Below, piece after piece: positions 25,623 through 34,900 of a stretch of DNA of 64,000 nucleotides (the first letter of the stretch is position 1; each line of letters begins with the position of its first letter). The stretch is from positions 1 to 64,000 of the forward strand of contig NZ_LRFH01000014.1 of NCBI RefSeq assembly GCF_001641825.1. Reading direction: 5' to 3'. This DNA comes from Guyparkeria sp. WRN-7 (lineage in GTDB: Bacteria > Pseudomonadota > Gammaproteobacteria > Halothiobacillales > Halothiobacillaceae). A program made the translations under genes and the position numbers. The notes under the pieces were generated by a model that was given only the letters and a program-made list of their open reading frames with translations, had not been told where the DNA came from and did not search any database.

Positions 25623-27029
25623 TTATGCCTCGACTTCCGCGGCGTCGATCACCTTGAGGCCGCTGTCGGCCTGCATCGCCGCGTACTCGTCCTCGAAGAA
25701 GAACTTCTCCTCGCCGAAGGCGGGCGTCAGCTCGTTGAGCCAGGTGGCCTCCTCGTCGTACTTGGCGAAGAACGGCCGCTGCACCCAGTCCGGATTGCGT
25801 CCCTGGACGAAGCGCAGAACGAAGACCTTCTCGCCGTGGATCTCGGCCACGCCCTGCACCTCGACCTTGCCCGGACCGGCGGACATGGACGGTCCGCGCG
25901 CGGTGCGCGCGAGCCCCGAGACCTTCTTCATCGCGTCGCGGTAGATGCGGTGCGCCTCGGCGAGCGGCACCTCGAAGCGGTACTTCGCGCCGGTGTCCCG
26001 CTCGACGAACATGTAGTACGGGATCATCCCCAGGCGCACCTGCTCGCGCCACATGCGAGCCCAGACCTCGCCCGAGTCGTTGATGTGCTTGATCAGCGGG
26101 CTCTGGGTGCGGATCTCGGCACCGGTCGCCCGGATGCGCTTGACCGCTTCGCGGAAGATGGGGTTTTCCATCTCCTGGTAGTGATTGATGTGCGCCATCA
26201 CGGCGACGTGCTTGCCGGACTCGACCAGCCGCTCGAACAGTCCCAAGAGCTCGTCGGCGTCCTTGTCGGTGACGAAGCGGTACGGCCAGAACGACAGCGC
26301 CTTGGTGCCGATGCGCACGGTCTGCACGTGCTCGAGACGCGGATCGAGCAGCCCCTCGAGGTACGGCGCCAGGTGCTTGGTCTTCATCACCATCGGGTCG
26401 CCGCCGGTCATCAGGAGGTCGGTCAGGTCGGGGTGCACGGCGAGGTAGTCGAGCAGCTGGCCGGCCTCCTTGGAGGCGATCTTGAGGTCCTTGTCGCCGA
26501 CGAACTGCGCCCAGCGGAAGCAGAAGGTGCAGTAGCTGTGGCAGGTCTGCCCCTGGCTGGGGAAGAACAGCGCCGTCTCGCGGTACTTGTGCTGCACGCC
26601 CTCGACCGTCTCGCCGTTGACCTCGGGGAGGTTCATCTCCATCTGCCCGGCCGGGTGCGGGTTGAGCTTGTGCCGCAGCTTCCAGGCCAGCGCGGTGATC
26701 TCTTCCTTGGGCGCCTCGCGACGGTGCAGCTCGGCCATTTCCTCGTACATCTCGGGGCTGAGCATGTCGCGCTGCGGGAAGGTCAGGGCGAAGATCGGGT
26801 CGTCCGGGGCACGGTCCCAGTCGATCAGGTTCTCGATGACGTAGTTGTTGACGCGAAACGGCAGGACGCTCGCGACCACCTTCATCTCGAACAGCGCCTC
26901 CTCGCCAAGTCGCTTGAGCGGCTCGATCTTGTCGAGGTGCCGGTCGGTGAAGACCTGCAGCTTGGGCGGCTGCCCGTCCTGCGTACCCTGCTGGGTCCCG
27001 GAGATGGTTCGCTTGGCAACAGTCGTCAT
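25623..27029 (-). CDS. KamA-family radical SAM protein (lysine 2,3-aminomutase-like)
   Basis: Probable radical SAM/PLP aminomutase. The 468-residue protein has the cluster-binding CHSYCTFC (C163, C167, C170), the GGDP motif in MTGGDPMVM, and an RIGTKALSFWP strand typical of KamA proteins. A lysine in SAGPGKVEV lies where aminomutases bind PLP. It is longer than EpmB (about 340) or clostridial KamA (about 416). No acetyltransferase (AblB) or EF-P modification gene is adjacent, so the substrate cannot be named. The ATG at 27029 follows CGAGG. It is monocistronic, with its own likely promoter. Confidence 0.85.
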   Translation of the reverse strand: MTTVAKRTISGTQQGTQDGQPPKLQVFTDRHLDKIEPLKRLGEEALFEMKVVASVLPFRVNNYVIENLIDWDRAPDDPIFALTFPQRDMLSPEMYEEMAELHRREAPKEEITALAWKLRHKLNPHPAGQMEMNLPEVNGETVEGVQHKYRETALFFPSQGQTCHSYCTFCFRWAQFVGDKDLKIASKEAGQLLDYLAVHPDLTDLLMTGGDPMVMKTKHLAPYLEGLLDPRLEHVQTVRIGTKALSFWPYRFVTDKDADELLGLFERLVESGKHVAVMAHINHYQEMENPIFREAVKRIRATGAEIRTQSPLIKHINDSGEVWARMWREQVRLGMIPYYMFVERDTGAKYRFEVPLAEAHRIYRDAMKKVSGLARTARGPSMSAGPGKVEVQGVAEIHGEKVFVLRFVQGRNPDWVQRPFFAKYDEEATWLNELTPAFGEEKFFFEDEYAAMQADSGLKVIDAAEVEA

Positions 27030-27083
27030 AAAACCTCGTCTGGTGCACATGGATTGGGGCCGTGCCGCCCACAAGGCCGGCGA

Positions 27084-27111
27084 ATTCTAGCCCATTTCCC
27101 GAGAAAAACAA
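27084..27111 (-). promoter_or_regulatory. Possible promoter of the KamA-like gene
   Basis: Minus strand TTGTTT (27106-27111), 16 bases, TAGAAT (27084-27089), about 55 bases before the ATG. The -10 is good and the -35 weak. Confidence 0.45.
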
Positions 27112-27355
27112 CTGCTTATGCTTGTGCAGCCGAAGCATTCGCCGGCCTGGCATCACCGGGATGGCGGCATACGCGACAAGGAATCAACCACTTCGACCCT
27201 GAACCGATGCTCGACACCCGTCACCGGCTGATCACCCTGCACTGGGGGATTCGACCGGCTGCACTTCAGCTTCTTCAGCCCCCCCCTGCTTGCCTGAGAT
27301 ACGGAACGGCATCACCTAAGCTCGGCCGTAACCCTCTCACCAGGTGGAATTCGCC
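27112..27355. other. Intergenic spacer between the KamA-like and PQQ dehydrogenase genes
   Basis: The space between these divergent genes is 326 bases in all (27030-27355). Apart from the KamA-side promoter and the Shine-Dalgarno before 27356, I see no RNA gene, repeat, terminator or convincing plus-strand promoter. A run of C7 occurs near 27280. Confidence 0.5.
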
Positions 27356-28444
27356 ATGCCCCTGTCCCGCATCCTGCTGGCCGCCATCCTGCCGATCGCC
27401 GGTATTCTGCCGCTGCATGCCGCGCCGACGGTGGATACGATCGCCGAGGGCCTTCACCATCCCTGGGCATTGAGCTTCCTGCCGGACGGCGACCTGCTGA
27501 TAACCGAGCGCCGCGGGCGGCTGTGGCGCATCGACCCCGTCTCGGGCACACGCGCAGAGATCGGAGGTACTCCTGGGGTCGAACACCGCAACCAGGGCGG
27601 CCTGCTGGACGTGGCACTCCATCCCGGCTTCGCCGACAACCGCTGGGTCTACCTCACCTGGGCCGGCCGCTGCGATGGGGGCAACGCCACCCATCTGGGG
27701 CGCGGCCGCCTGCAGGGCGACCGCCTGGTCGACTTCGAGACCCTGTTCGTCGCCACGCCCTGTGTCGACTCCGGCGTGCATTTCGGCTCGCGACTGGCCT
27801 TCGATCCGGACGGCTACCTGTACATGACGGTGGGCGAACGCGGCGAGCGACAGCGGGCACAGGACCTCGATGATCACAACGGCTCGGTGCTTCGGCTGCA
27901 CGACGACGGGCGCATTCCGAAGGACAACCCCTTCGTCGACCGGGCGGACGCCATGCCGGCGATCTACAGCTACGGCCACCGCAACCCGCAAGGCATGGCC
28001 GTCCATCCCCGCACCGGGCGGGTATGGATCCACGAACACGGCCCTCGCGGTGGCGACGAGATCAACCTGCCCGTCGCCGGCGGCAACTTCGGCTGGCCGA
28101 TCCAGACCTACGGGCGGGAATACTATGGCCCTGAGATCGCCCCGGACGAGGTGGAGGGCGTGATCGGCCCCGTCCACCAATGGACACCCTCGATCGCCCC
28201 GTCTGGCATGGCCTTCCACGATCACCCGGGCCAGCCCGACTGGCAGGGCAGTCTGTTCCTCGGCGCCCTGGCCCACCGCCACCTCGTGCGCCTGCAAATG
28301 GACGGGACGACCGTGGTGAAGGAGTCACGCTGGCTCGCCGAGCGCGAGTGGCGCATCCGCGATGTCGAAGTGGGGCCGGAGGGAACCCTGTGGGTGATCA
28401 CCGATCACAGTAACGGTCGCCTGCTGCGACTGGCGCCACCATGA
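27356..28444 (+). CDS. PQQ-dependent sugar dehydrogenase (YliI/soluble GDH-type beta-propeller)
   Basis: Exported quinoprotein-type aldose dehydrogenase. The 362-residue protein has a signal peptide (1-25, ending LHAA-P) followed by a six-bladed propeller with HHPWALSFLPDGDLLITERRGR, NQGGLLDVALHP, YGHRNPQGMAVHP and HEHGPRGGDEIN, the last two carrying the catalytic histidine and calcium/PQQ region. The ATG at 27356 has AGGTGG eight bases upstream. No PQQ biosynthesis genes are in the window, so cofactor supply is unknown. The stop codon lies within an inverted repeat that precedes the copper operon. Confidence 0.88.
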   Translation: MPLSRILLAAILPIAGILPLHAAPTVDTIAEGLHHPWALSFLPDGDLLITERRGRLWRIDPVSGTRAEIGGTPGVEHRNQGGLLDVALHPGFADNRWVYLTWAGRCDGGNATHLGRGRLQGDRLVDFETLFVATPCVDSGVHFGSRLAFDPDGYLYMTVGERGERQRAQDLDDHNGSVLRLHDDGRIPKDNPFVDRADAMPAIYSYGHRNPQGMAVHPRTGRVWIHEHGPRGGDEINLPVAGGNFGWPIQTYGREYYGPEIAPDEVEGVIGPVHQWTPSIAPSGMAFHDHPGQPDWQGSLFLGALAHRHLVRLQMDGTTVVKESRWLAEREWRIRDVEVGPEGTLWVITDHSNGRLLRLAPP

Positions 28445-28480
28445 CGAGCACTTGCGTCATGTCCGAACCCGCTCTACAGT
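28440..28480 (+). promoter_or_regulatory. Possible promoter/operator of the copper efflux operon
   Basis: CATGACG-N8-CGTCATG, a perfect 7-bp inverted repeat (28440-28461), overlaps the end of the preceding gene and a possible -35 TTGCGT (28452-28457). A TACAGT -10 (28475-28480) follows at 17 bp. It does not resemble the CueR dyad. The predicted start site would be only a few bases before the ATG at 28491, so either that transcript is nearly leaderless or the promoter call is wrong. Confidence 0.4.
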
Positions 28481-28490
28481 CCAACGCGTT

Positions 28491-28832
28491 ATGACGTTCG
28501 CACGCCTGGTCACTCTGCTGCTCGCTCTCTGGACACCGTACAACGCGGTGACCGCCGGCGTGGCCATGCTCGACTGCCCGATGGACGACCTGGTCTCGAG
28601 CCAGGCCGATCAGGCCGAGTCCTGCCCGAGCCATGCGGCCAGCCAGCCGAACGACGACGTGGCCGACTGCGACCATTGCGGCAGCTGCGCCCTGCTCGGC
28701 GGCATTTCCGTACCCACCGCCCTGAAGTCTGCCATCGTGCCGCCGCCGCAACTGGCACCGGACACCGGCATGACCGACCAGGTGGCGCCGGGCATCCCCA
28801 GCAACCCGTTTCGCCCTCCCCTCTCGGCCTGA
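28491..28832 (+). CDS. Small Cys-rich exported protein, CopL/CzcI-like, leading the copper operon
   Basis: Product of 113 residues with a signal peptide (about 1-22). The mature part is rich in possible metal ligands: DCPMDDL, SCPSH and DCDHCGSC, with scattered Met and His. Small proteins of this kind (CopL, CzcI, DUF2946-like) stand before metal-efflux operons and are thought to bind metal or affect expression. No good Shine-Dalgarno precedes the ATG. Its stop codon is inside a CTCGGCC-N5-GGCCGAG hairpin (28824-28842), and cusC follows 127 bases later. The specific function is inferred from composition and position only. Confidence 0.65.
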   Translation: MTFARLVTLLLALWTPYNAVTAGVAMLDCPMDDLVSSQADQAESCPSHAASQPNDDVADCDHCGSCALLGGISVPTALKSAIVPPPQLAPDTGMTDQVAPGIPSNPFRPPLSA

Positions 28833-28959
28833 TCGGCCGAGTCCCGACCGGGCACACGTTCCAACGAACTGACCGCCCACGGCGCACGTCCACCGTGCCC
28901 GGTTCATCGCTCGGCTGATCCAGCTTTCCGCTGACGTCCAATCAACCGAGGAACCGACA

Positions 28960-30204
28960 ATGAACCTGTCATTGACCTATCTGCCGTTACTGGCGCTGCT
29001 GCCTGCGCTGATCGCGGTCGCGCCGGCCGGCGCCGAGCCCAGCGAGGGCCTCCTGACCCTGCAGGCAGCCGAACGGGCCGCCCGACAGCAGGACGAGGGC
29101 CTGAAGGCGGCCGAATATCGCCGCGAGGGCCTTGCCGCCGAGGCCGAGGCGGCCGACGAATTGCCCGACCCGCGCCTGTCGGTGGCGTTGCAGAACGTCC
29201 CCACCGACAACTACAGCCTGAGCGACTCGCCGATGACCCAGACGGTGGTGACGCTCTCGCAGACCCTGCCGCCGGGCGACACCCTGATCCACCAGGCCGA
29301 GGCGGCCAACGCGCGGGTCTCCGGCCAGCAGGCCGCCGTGGCGACCGCCGACCGGATGCTGCACCGCGAGGTCCGCCGCCTGTGGCTGGACGTCTATCGC
29401 CAGGAAACGCTCTCCCGGCTGCTCGAACAGGAGCAGCGCCTCTACCGCGAACTGCTCGACAGCGCCAACACCGCCTACCAGGTCGGCGAGGCCGGCGGCA
29501 GCGATCTGGTCCGACTGCAGACACGGCTGTCTCGCATCGCCGACGCCCTCGATCGTCGCCGTGGCGAGGCCGAGGCCGCTCGGGCGCGCCTGGCCCGCTG
29601 GGCCGGCGAAGCGGCCTTCCTCCCCCTGCCGGACGACCTGCCCGAGGTGCTCCGCGACACCCCCGACGGGTCGATCGACCGCCAGCCGGAACTCGAGCAA
29701 CTGCGGGCCGAGCTTGCCGCCGCCCGGGCCCGGGTGGATGTGGCCGAAGAGCAGTTCGCCCCCGAGGTGGGCGTCAAGGTCGGCTACGGCCTGCGTGCCG
29801 GCAGCGAGCCCAATACCCTCTCCGCCGGCGTGAGCGTCAGCCTGCCGATCTTCAGCGAGCGCCGTCAGTCGCCGCGGCTGCGTGGCGCGCAGCGATCGGC
29901 CCAGGCCGCCCAGCTGGAGCTGGCCAAGCGCGCCCGCGACCTGGCCGCCCAGGCCGACGGCATCCGCGCCCGGCTCGCCGCGCTCGACCGGCGCATCACC
30001 CGCTATCAGAACGACATCATCCCCGAGTTGCAGCAGGTCGCCGACATGATCCGCGGCGAAATCGGCGCCGGCCAGGGCGAGTTCGAGGCCCTGATCGAGG
30101 CCGAGCGCGCCGTGGTCGAGGCCCGACAGGAACAGCTGACCCTGCGCCTCGACCGTGCCGACCAACTGATCGACCTGCGCTATCTGCTGGAGACCAACGC
30201 ATGA
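28960..30204 (+). CDS. cusC: Outer-membrane efflux protein, CusC/TolC family
   Basis: Outer-membrane channel of a tripartite heavy-metal efflux pump. The 414-residue protein has a signal peptide (1-26, ending AGA-E) and two copies of the TolC-type helical/beta repeat. PDPRLSVALQN and GVKVGYGLRAGSEPN are typical of the CzcC/CusC branch. It has no lipobox, unlike E. coli CusC. Its stop overlaps the cusB start (ATGA), so cusC-cusB-cusA form one operon. Confidence 0.9.
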   Translation: MNLSLTYLPLLALLPALIAVAPAGAEPSEGLLTLQAAERAARQQDEGLKAAEYRREGLAAEAEAADELPDPRLSVALQNVPTDNYSLSDSPMTQTVVTLSQTLPPGDTLIHQAEAANARVSGQQAAVATADRMLHREVRRLWLDVYRQETLSRLLEQEQRLYRELLDSANTAYQVGEAGGSDLVRLQTRLSRIADALDRRRGEAEAARARLARWAGEAAFLPLPDDLPEVLRDTPDGSIDRQPELEQLRAELAAARARVDVAEEQFAPEVGVKVGYGLRAGSEPNTLSAGVSVSLPIFSERRQSPRLRGAQRSAQAAQLELAKRARDLAAQADGIRARLAALDRRITRYQNDIIPELQQVADMIRGEIGAGQGEFEALIEAERAVVEARQEQLTLRLDRADQLIDLRYLLETNA

Positions 30205-31943
30205 ACCGTCACAACAAGATTCTTCGCATCGGCCTGCTCGGTACCGCACTGGTCACGCCGGCGGTACTGACCGGGCTCACCCCCGTTCTCACCCAGGCCG
30301 TGGCGGCCGACAACGTCGATCACTCGGGCCACGCTCACGCCCAGTCGAGCGACGGCAACGACACCGTCACCCGCTGGACCTGTCCGATGCACCCGCAGAT
30401 CGTCGAGGAGGAGCCCGGCTCCTGTCCCATCTGCGGCATGGACCTGGTCGAGAAGGAATTCCCCGCCCAGGAGCAAACCGCCGACGCGGCCGGGGACGAC
30501 ATGAGCGACATGGACGCTGACGAGGGGCACACCCAGATGTCGAGCGCATCCGGCGCCGGTGAGACGGTCACCCGCTGGACCTGCCCCATGCACCCGCAGA
30601 TCGTCGAGGAGGAGCCCGGCTCCTGTCCCATCTGCGGCATGGACCTGGTCGAGAAGGAATTCCCCGCCCAGGAAGCATCTGCCGAGACCGGCGGCATGGA
30701 CGAGATGAGCGGCCAGGAGGGTCACGACCACGCCGCCAGCGCCAGCAGTGGTGGTGAAACCGTCACCCGCTGGACCTGCCCCATGCATCCGCAGATCATC
30801 GAGGAGGAGCCCGGCTCCTGCCCCATCTGCGGCATGGATCTGGTCGAGAAGGAGTACCCGGCCGCCGAGGTTGGCGCCGCCAGTGCCGAAAGCTCCGGCG
30901 GTGAAACGAGCCGTCCCAAGGCGCCCACCTTCCCGGCCGTCTCGGTCAGCCCGATCACCGTGCAGCACATGAACGTGGTGATCGAGCAGGCGAAAAAACG
31001 GCCGCTGACCGAGACCATTCGCACGGTCGGCACCGTCGGCTACGACGAGGACCTGCTCGCCCATGTCCACCCGCGGGCCAAGGGCTGGGTCGAACGGCTC
31101 AAGGTCGCCTCGGTCGGCGCGACCGTCGACAAGGGCGACGTGCTGTTCGAGTACTACTCCCCGGACATCGTCGCCGCCCAGCAGGACTACCTGGTCGCGC
31201 TGCGCCGCGGCATGAGCGACCTGATCGAGTCGTCGCGGGCCCGCCTCGAGCTGCTCGACGTGCCCGCATCGGTGATCGACACGGTCCGCCGGACACGCAA
31301 GGTGCAGCGCACCATCCCGCTGCTCGCCCCGCAGGACGGCTACGTCGCCGAGATCAACCTGCGCGAGGGGATGTACATCCAGCCGGGGCTCGACCTCTAC
31401 ACCATCGCCCGACGCGACCGCGTCTGGGTGAATGTCGACGTGCTCGAACGACGCATGCAGTCGGTCAGCGAGGGCCAGCAGGCGACCATGCGGGTCGATG
31501 GCATCCCGGGGCGCACCTTCGAGGGCACGGTCGATTTCGTCTACCCGGAACTCGATCCGCAGTCGCGCACCCTGCGCGTGCGCCTGGCCTTCGACAACGA
31601 GGACGGCCAGCTGCGGCCCAACCAGTTCGCCGAGGTAACGCTCACGCCGGAGAAGACCCCGCCGGTGCTCGCCGTGCCGGCCACCGCCATCATCCCGGCC
31701 CCGAGCGGGGCCCGCGTGGTGGTACGCACGGGCGAAGGCCGCTTCCGGCCGGTGGCCGTGGAGACCGGCGCCGAGGCGGGCGGCTACACCGAAATCGTCT
31801 CCGGTCTGGAACCGGGCGAACAGGTGGTCGCCTCGGGGCAGTTCCTGATCGACTCCGAGTCGAGTGTCCAGGCGGCCTTCTCGCGCCTGTCCGGTTCGGG
31901 TGACAGCTCGTCCTCGGGCGGCCAGTCCGGTCACCAGCACTAA
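30201..31943 (+). CDS. cusB: CusB-type periplasmic adaptor with three tandem heavy-metal-binding domains
   Basis: Membrane-fusion protein linking CusA to CusC. The 580-residue protein has a signal peptide (about 1-36) and three near-identical 36-residue units at 56-91, 123-158 and 188-223. Each contains WTCPMHPQI and CPICGMDL, and they are joined by Met/His/Asp-rich linkers. The adaptor proper (about 245-565) has the barrel-sandwich hybrid, a helical hairpin and RND-binding domains. Many homologues carry a single such YHS-like unit, so three is unusual. The tail is Ser/Gly/His-rich. Twelve bases separate it from cusA. Confidence 0.92.
   Translation: MNRHNKILRIGLLGTALVTPAVLTGLTPVLTQAVAADNVDHSGHAHAQSSDGNDTVTRWTCPMHPQIVEEEPGSCPICGMDLVEKEFPAQEQTADAAGDDMSDMDADEGHTQMSSASGAGETVTRWTCPMHPQIVEEEPGSCPICGMDLVEKEFPAQEASAETGGMDEMSGQEGHDHAASASSGGETVTRWTCPMHPQIIEEEPGSCPICGMDLVEKEYPAAEVGAASAESSGGETSRPKAPTFPAVSVSPITVQHMNVVIEQAKKRPLTETIRTVGTVGYDEDLLAHVHPRAKGWVERLKVASVGATVDKGDVLFEYYSPDIVAAQQDYLVALRRGMSDLIESSRARLELLDVPASVIDTVRRTRKVQRTIPLLAPQDGYVAEINLREGMYIQPGLDLYTIARRDRVWVNVDVLERRMQSVSEGQQATMRVDGIPGRTFEGTVDFVYPELDPQSRTLRVRLAFDNEDGQLRPNQFAEVTLTPEKTPPVLAVPATAIIPAPSGARVVVRTGEGRFRPVAVETGAEAGGYTEIVSGLEPGEQVVASGQFLIDSESSVQAAFSRLSGSGDSSSSGGQSGHQH
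30366..30473 (+). repeat. Metal-binding-domain repeat, copy 1 of 3
   Basis: A 108-bp in-frame unit in cusB encoding 36 residues with two CP motifs. Copies 1 and 2 give identical proteins over the whole unit and differ at only a few silent bases. Confidence 0.92.
30567..30674 (+). repeat. Metal-binding-domain repeat, copy 2 of 3
   Basis: Same 108-bp unit, 201 bp after the start of copy 1, separated by a divergent Met/Asp/His-rich linker. Confidence 0.92.
30762..30869 (+). repeat. Metal-binding-domain repeat, copy 3 of 3
   Basis: Same unit, 195 bp after the start of copy 2. It differs from copy 2 at three residues (V to I, F to Y, Q to A), so it is slightly older or was less recently homogenised. 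Confidence 0.9.
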
Positions 31944-31955
31944 GGGGAGGCAGAA

Positions 31956-34900
31956 ATGATCGAACGCATCATCCATGCCTGCATTCGCTTCCGGGTGCTG
32001 GTCGTGCTGTTGTCCGTCCTGCTCGCCGCTATCGGCTGGGCAGCCTGGAAGGCCACGCCGCTGGACGCGATTCCGGATCTCTCGGATACGCAGGTGATCG
32101 TCAAGACCACCTTCCCGGGCCAGTCGCCGCAGGTGGTCCAGGACCAGGTGACCTATCCGCTGACCACGCGGCTGCTCGCCGTGCCCGGCTCGACGGCCGT
32201 GCGGGGCTACTCGTTCTTCGGCGACTCCTACATCTACGTCACCTTCAAGGAGGGCACCGATCTCTACTGGGCGCGCTCGCGGGTGCTGGAGTACCTCAAC
32301 CAGGCCGCCGAGGACCTGCCGCAGGGGGTGACGCCCAAGCTGGGCCCGGATGCGACCGGCGTGGGCTGGGTGTTCCAGTACGCGCTCAATGATCCGACCG
32401 GGCAGCACGATCTGTCCGAGCTGACCACGCTGCAGAACTGGTTCCTCAAGTTCCAGCTCGAGTCGGTCGAGGGCGTGGCCGAGGTGGCCACCGTCGGCGG
32501 CATGGTCCGCGAGTACCAGATCATCGTCGATCCGCAGCGGCTGCGCGCCTTCAACGTCTCCATCAACCGGCTGCGCGAGGCGATCGCCCAGGCCAACCGC
32601 GAGGTCGGTGGCGGCGTGATCGAGCGCGGCGGCGCCGAGTACATGATCACCAGCCGCGGCTACCTCAAGTCCGCCGACGACATCGAGCAGATCCCGGTCG
32701 GCGTGACCGATTCGGGCACCCCGATCACGGTCCAGGATCTCGGCCGGGTCGAGGTCGGTCCGGCCGAGCGCCGTGGCGTGGCCGAACTCGACGGCAAGGG
32801 CGAAGTGGTCGGCGGCATCGTCGTGATGCGCAGCGGCGAGAACGCCCGCGAGGTGATCGGCGCGGTCAAGGAGAAGCTCGAGGACGTCAAGCCGGGCCTG
32901 CCCGACGGCGTCGAGGTGCTGACCACCTACGACCGCAGCGGCGTGATCGAACGTGCCGTCGCCTTCCTGGAGAAGAAGCTGGTCGAGGAGTTCCTGGTCG
33001 TCGCCCTGGTAAGCCTGGTGTTCCTGTTCCACCTGCGCTCGGCGCTCGTGGCGATCGTCAGCCTGCCGCTCGGCATCCTGACCGCCTTCATCGTCATGAA
33101 CTGGCAGGGCATCAACGCGAACATCATGTCGCTCGGCGGCATCGCCATTGCCATCGGGGCGATGGTGGACGCGGCGATCGTCATGATCGAGAACGCCCAC
33201 AAGCACCTGTCGCGCTACCGCGAGACCCACGGCCACGTTGCCGAGGGCGAGGTCCACTGGGGCCTGATCGCCAAGTCGGCCTCCGAGGTGGGCCCGGCGC
33301 TGTTCTTCTCGCTGTTGGTGATCACGCTGTCGTTCCTGCCGGTGTTCGCGCTGGAGGCGCAGGAGGGCCGCCTGTTCGCGCCGCTGGCCTACACCAAGAC
33401 CTACGCGATGGCGGCGGCAGCCGGCCTGGCGGTCACGCTGATTCCGGTCCTGATGGGCTACTTCATCCGCGGGCGAATCCCGCCGGAGGAAAAGAACCCC
33501 ATCAACCGTTTCCTGATCTGGGGCTACCGGCCGCTGCTCTCGGGCGCACTGCGCTTCCCGAAGACGGTGCTGGCACTTGCGTTCGTCGCGCTGATCTCGA
33601 TGGTGCTGCCGTTCGCCGGCGTCTCGGGCTTCCTCGCCCCGCTCAAGTGGGGTGGCGATACCGACTGGCAGGCGAAGGTCACCGACTGGCAGTCCGGCCT
33701 CGAGGATCAGTGGGAAGACTGGTTCGACGGCGTACCCCGGCTGGCAAGCCTCGGCACGGGGCTAGGCTCGGAGTTCATGCCCCAGCTCGACGAGGGGGAT
33801 CTCCTCTACATGCCGACCACCCTCCCGGGGCTGTCGGTGGGCGAGGCGCGCATCCTGCTGCAGCAGGTCGACAAGCTGATCAGCGAGGAACCCGAGGTCG
33901 AGCGTGTCTTCGGCAAGATCGGTCGCGCCGCCACGGCCACCGACCCGGCGCCTCTGACCATGATCGAGACCAGCATCACCTTGAAGCCGCGTGACCAGTG
34001 GCGCGAGGGCGTGACGCTGGACGACCTGATCGAGCGGCTGGACGACAAGGTCGACTTCCCCAGCCTCAACAACGCCTGGGTGATGCCGATCAAGACGCGC
34101 ATCGACATGCAGACCACCGGCATCCAGACCCCGATCGGCATCAAGATCACCGGCTCGGATCTGGATGAAATCGAGGACGTCGGCAAGCAGGTCGAGACGG
34201 CACTCAAGACCCTGCCGGGCACCCGTAGCGCCTTCGCCGACCGCACATCGGACGGCCGCTACGTCGTGATTACCCCGGACCGCGAGAAGGCGGCCCGTTT
34301 CGGCCTGAACATCGGCGACATCCAGAAGGTGATCAGCCTGGCCGTCGGCGGGGTCAAGGTGACCGACACGGTCGAGGGGCTGGAGCGCTACCCGGTCAGC
34401 CTGCGCTATCCGCAGACCGACCGGCACTCGGTGCAGAAGCTGCGTGACCTGCCGATCGTCACGCCGAGTGGCTCGTCGGTTGCGCTCGGCCAGGTGGCCA
34501 CGGTCGAGATCCAGTCCGGTCCGCCGGTGATCAAGTCGGAGAACAGCCGTCCGGCCGGCTTCGTCTTCGTCACCACCAGCGGCGTCGACCTGGGCGGCTA
34601 CGTCGCCCGCGCCAAGGAGGTCCTCAAGGAGGAGGTCGACCTGCCGCCGGGCTACGCGATCGAGTGGGCCGGCCAGTACCGCTACATGGAGCGGGCCGCC
34701 GAGCGGCTCAAGCAGGTGGTGCCGCTGACGCTCGCGATCATCTTCGTGCTGCTGTACCTGACCTTCCGTCATGGCGGCAAGGCGGTGATGATCATGGCCA
34801 GCCTGCCCTTCGCCCTGATCGGCAGTTTCTGGCTGTTGTGGGCGCTGGGCTTCAACCTGTCGATCGCGGTGGCCGTGGGGCTGATCGCGCTGGCCGGCGT

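Noticed and set aside
25623-27029. ablA of an N-acetyl-beta-lysine osmolyte operon
   Set aside because: No ablB acetyltransferase follows and the protein is longer than AblA; only the broader KamA family is supported.
30180-33257. Very long minus-strand open frame opposite cusB/cusA
   Set aside because: It is the GC-rich shadow of the copper genes, with Asp/His/Arg/Leu-biased composition and no domain; the plus-strand products are unmistakable. Similar long shadows at 5701-8082 and 11837-13351 were rejected for the same reason.
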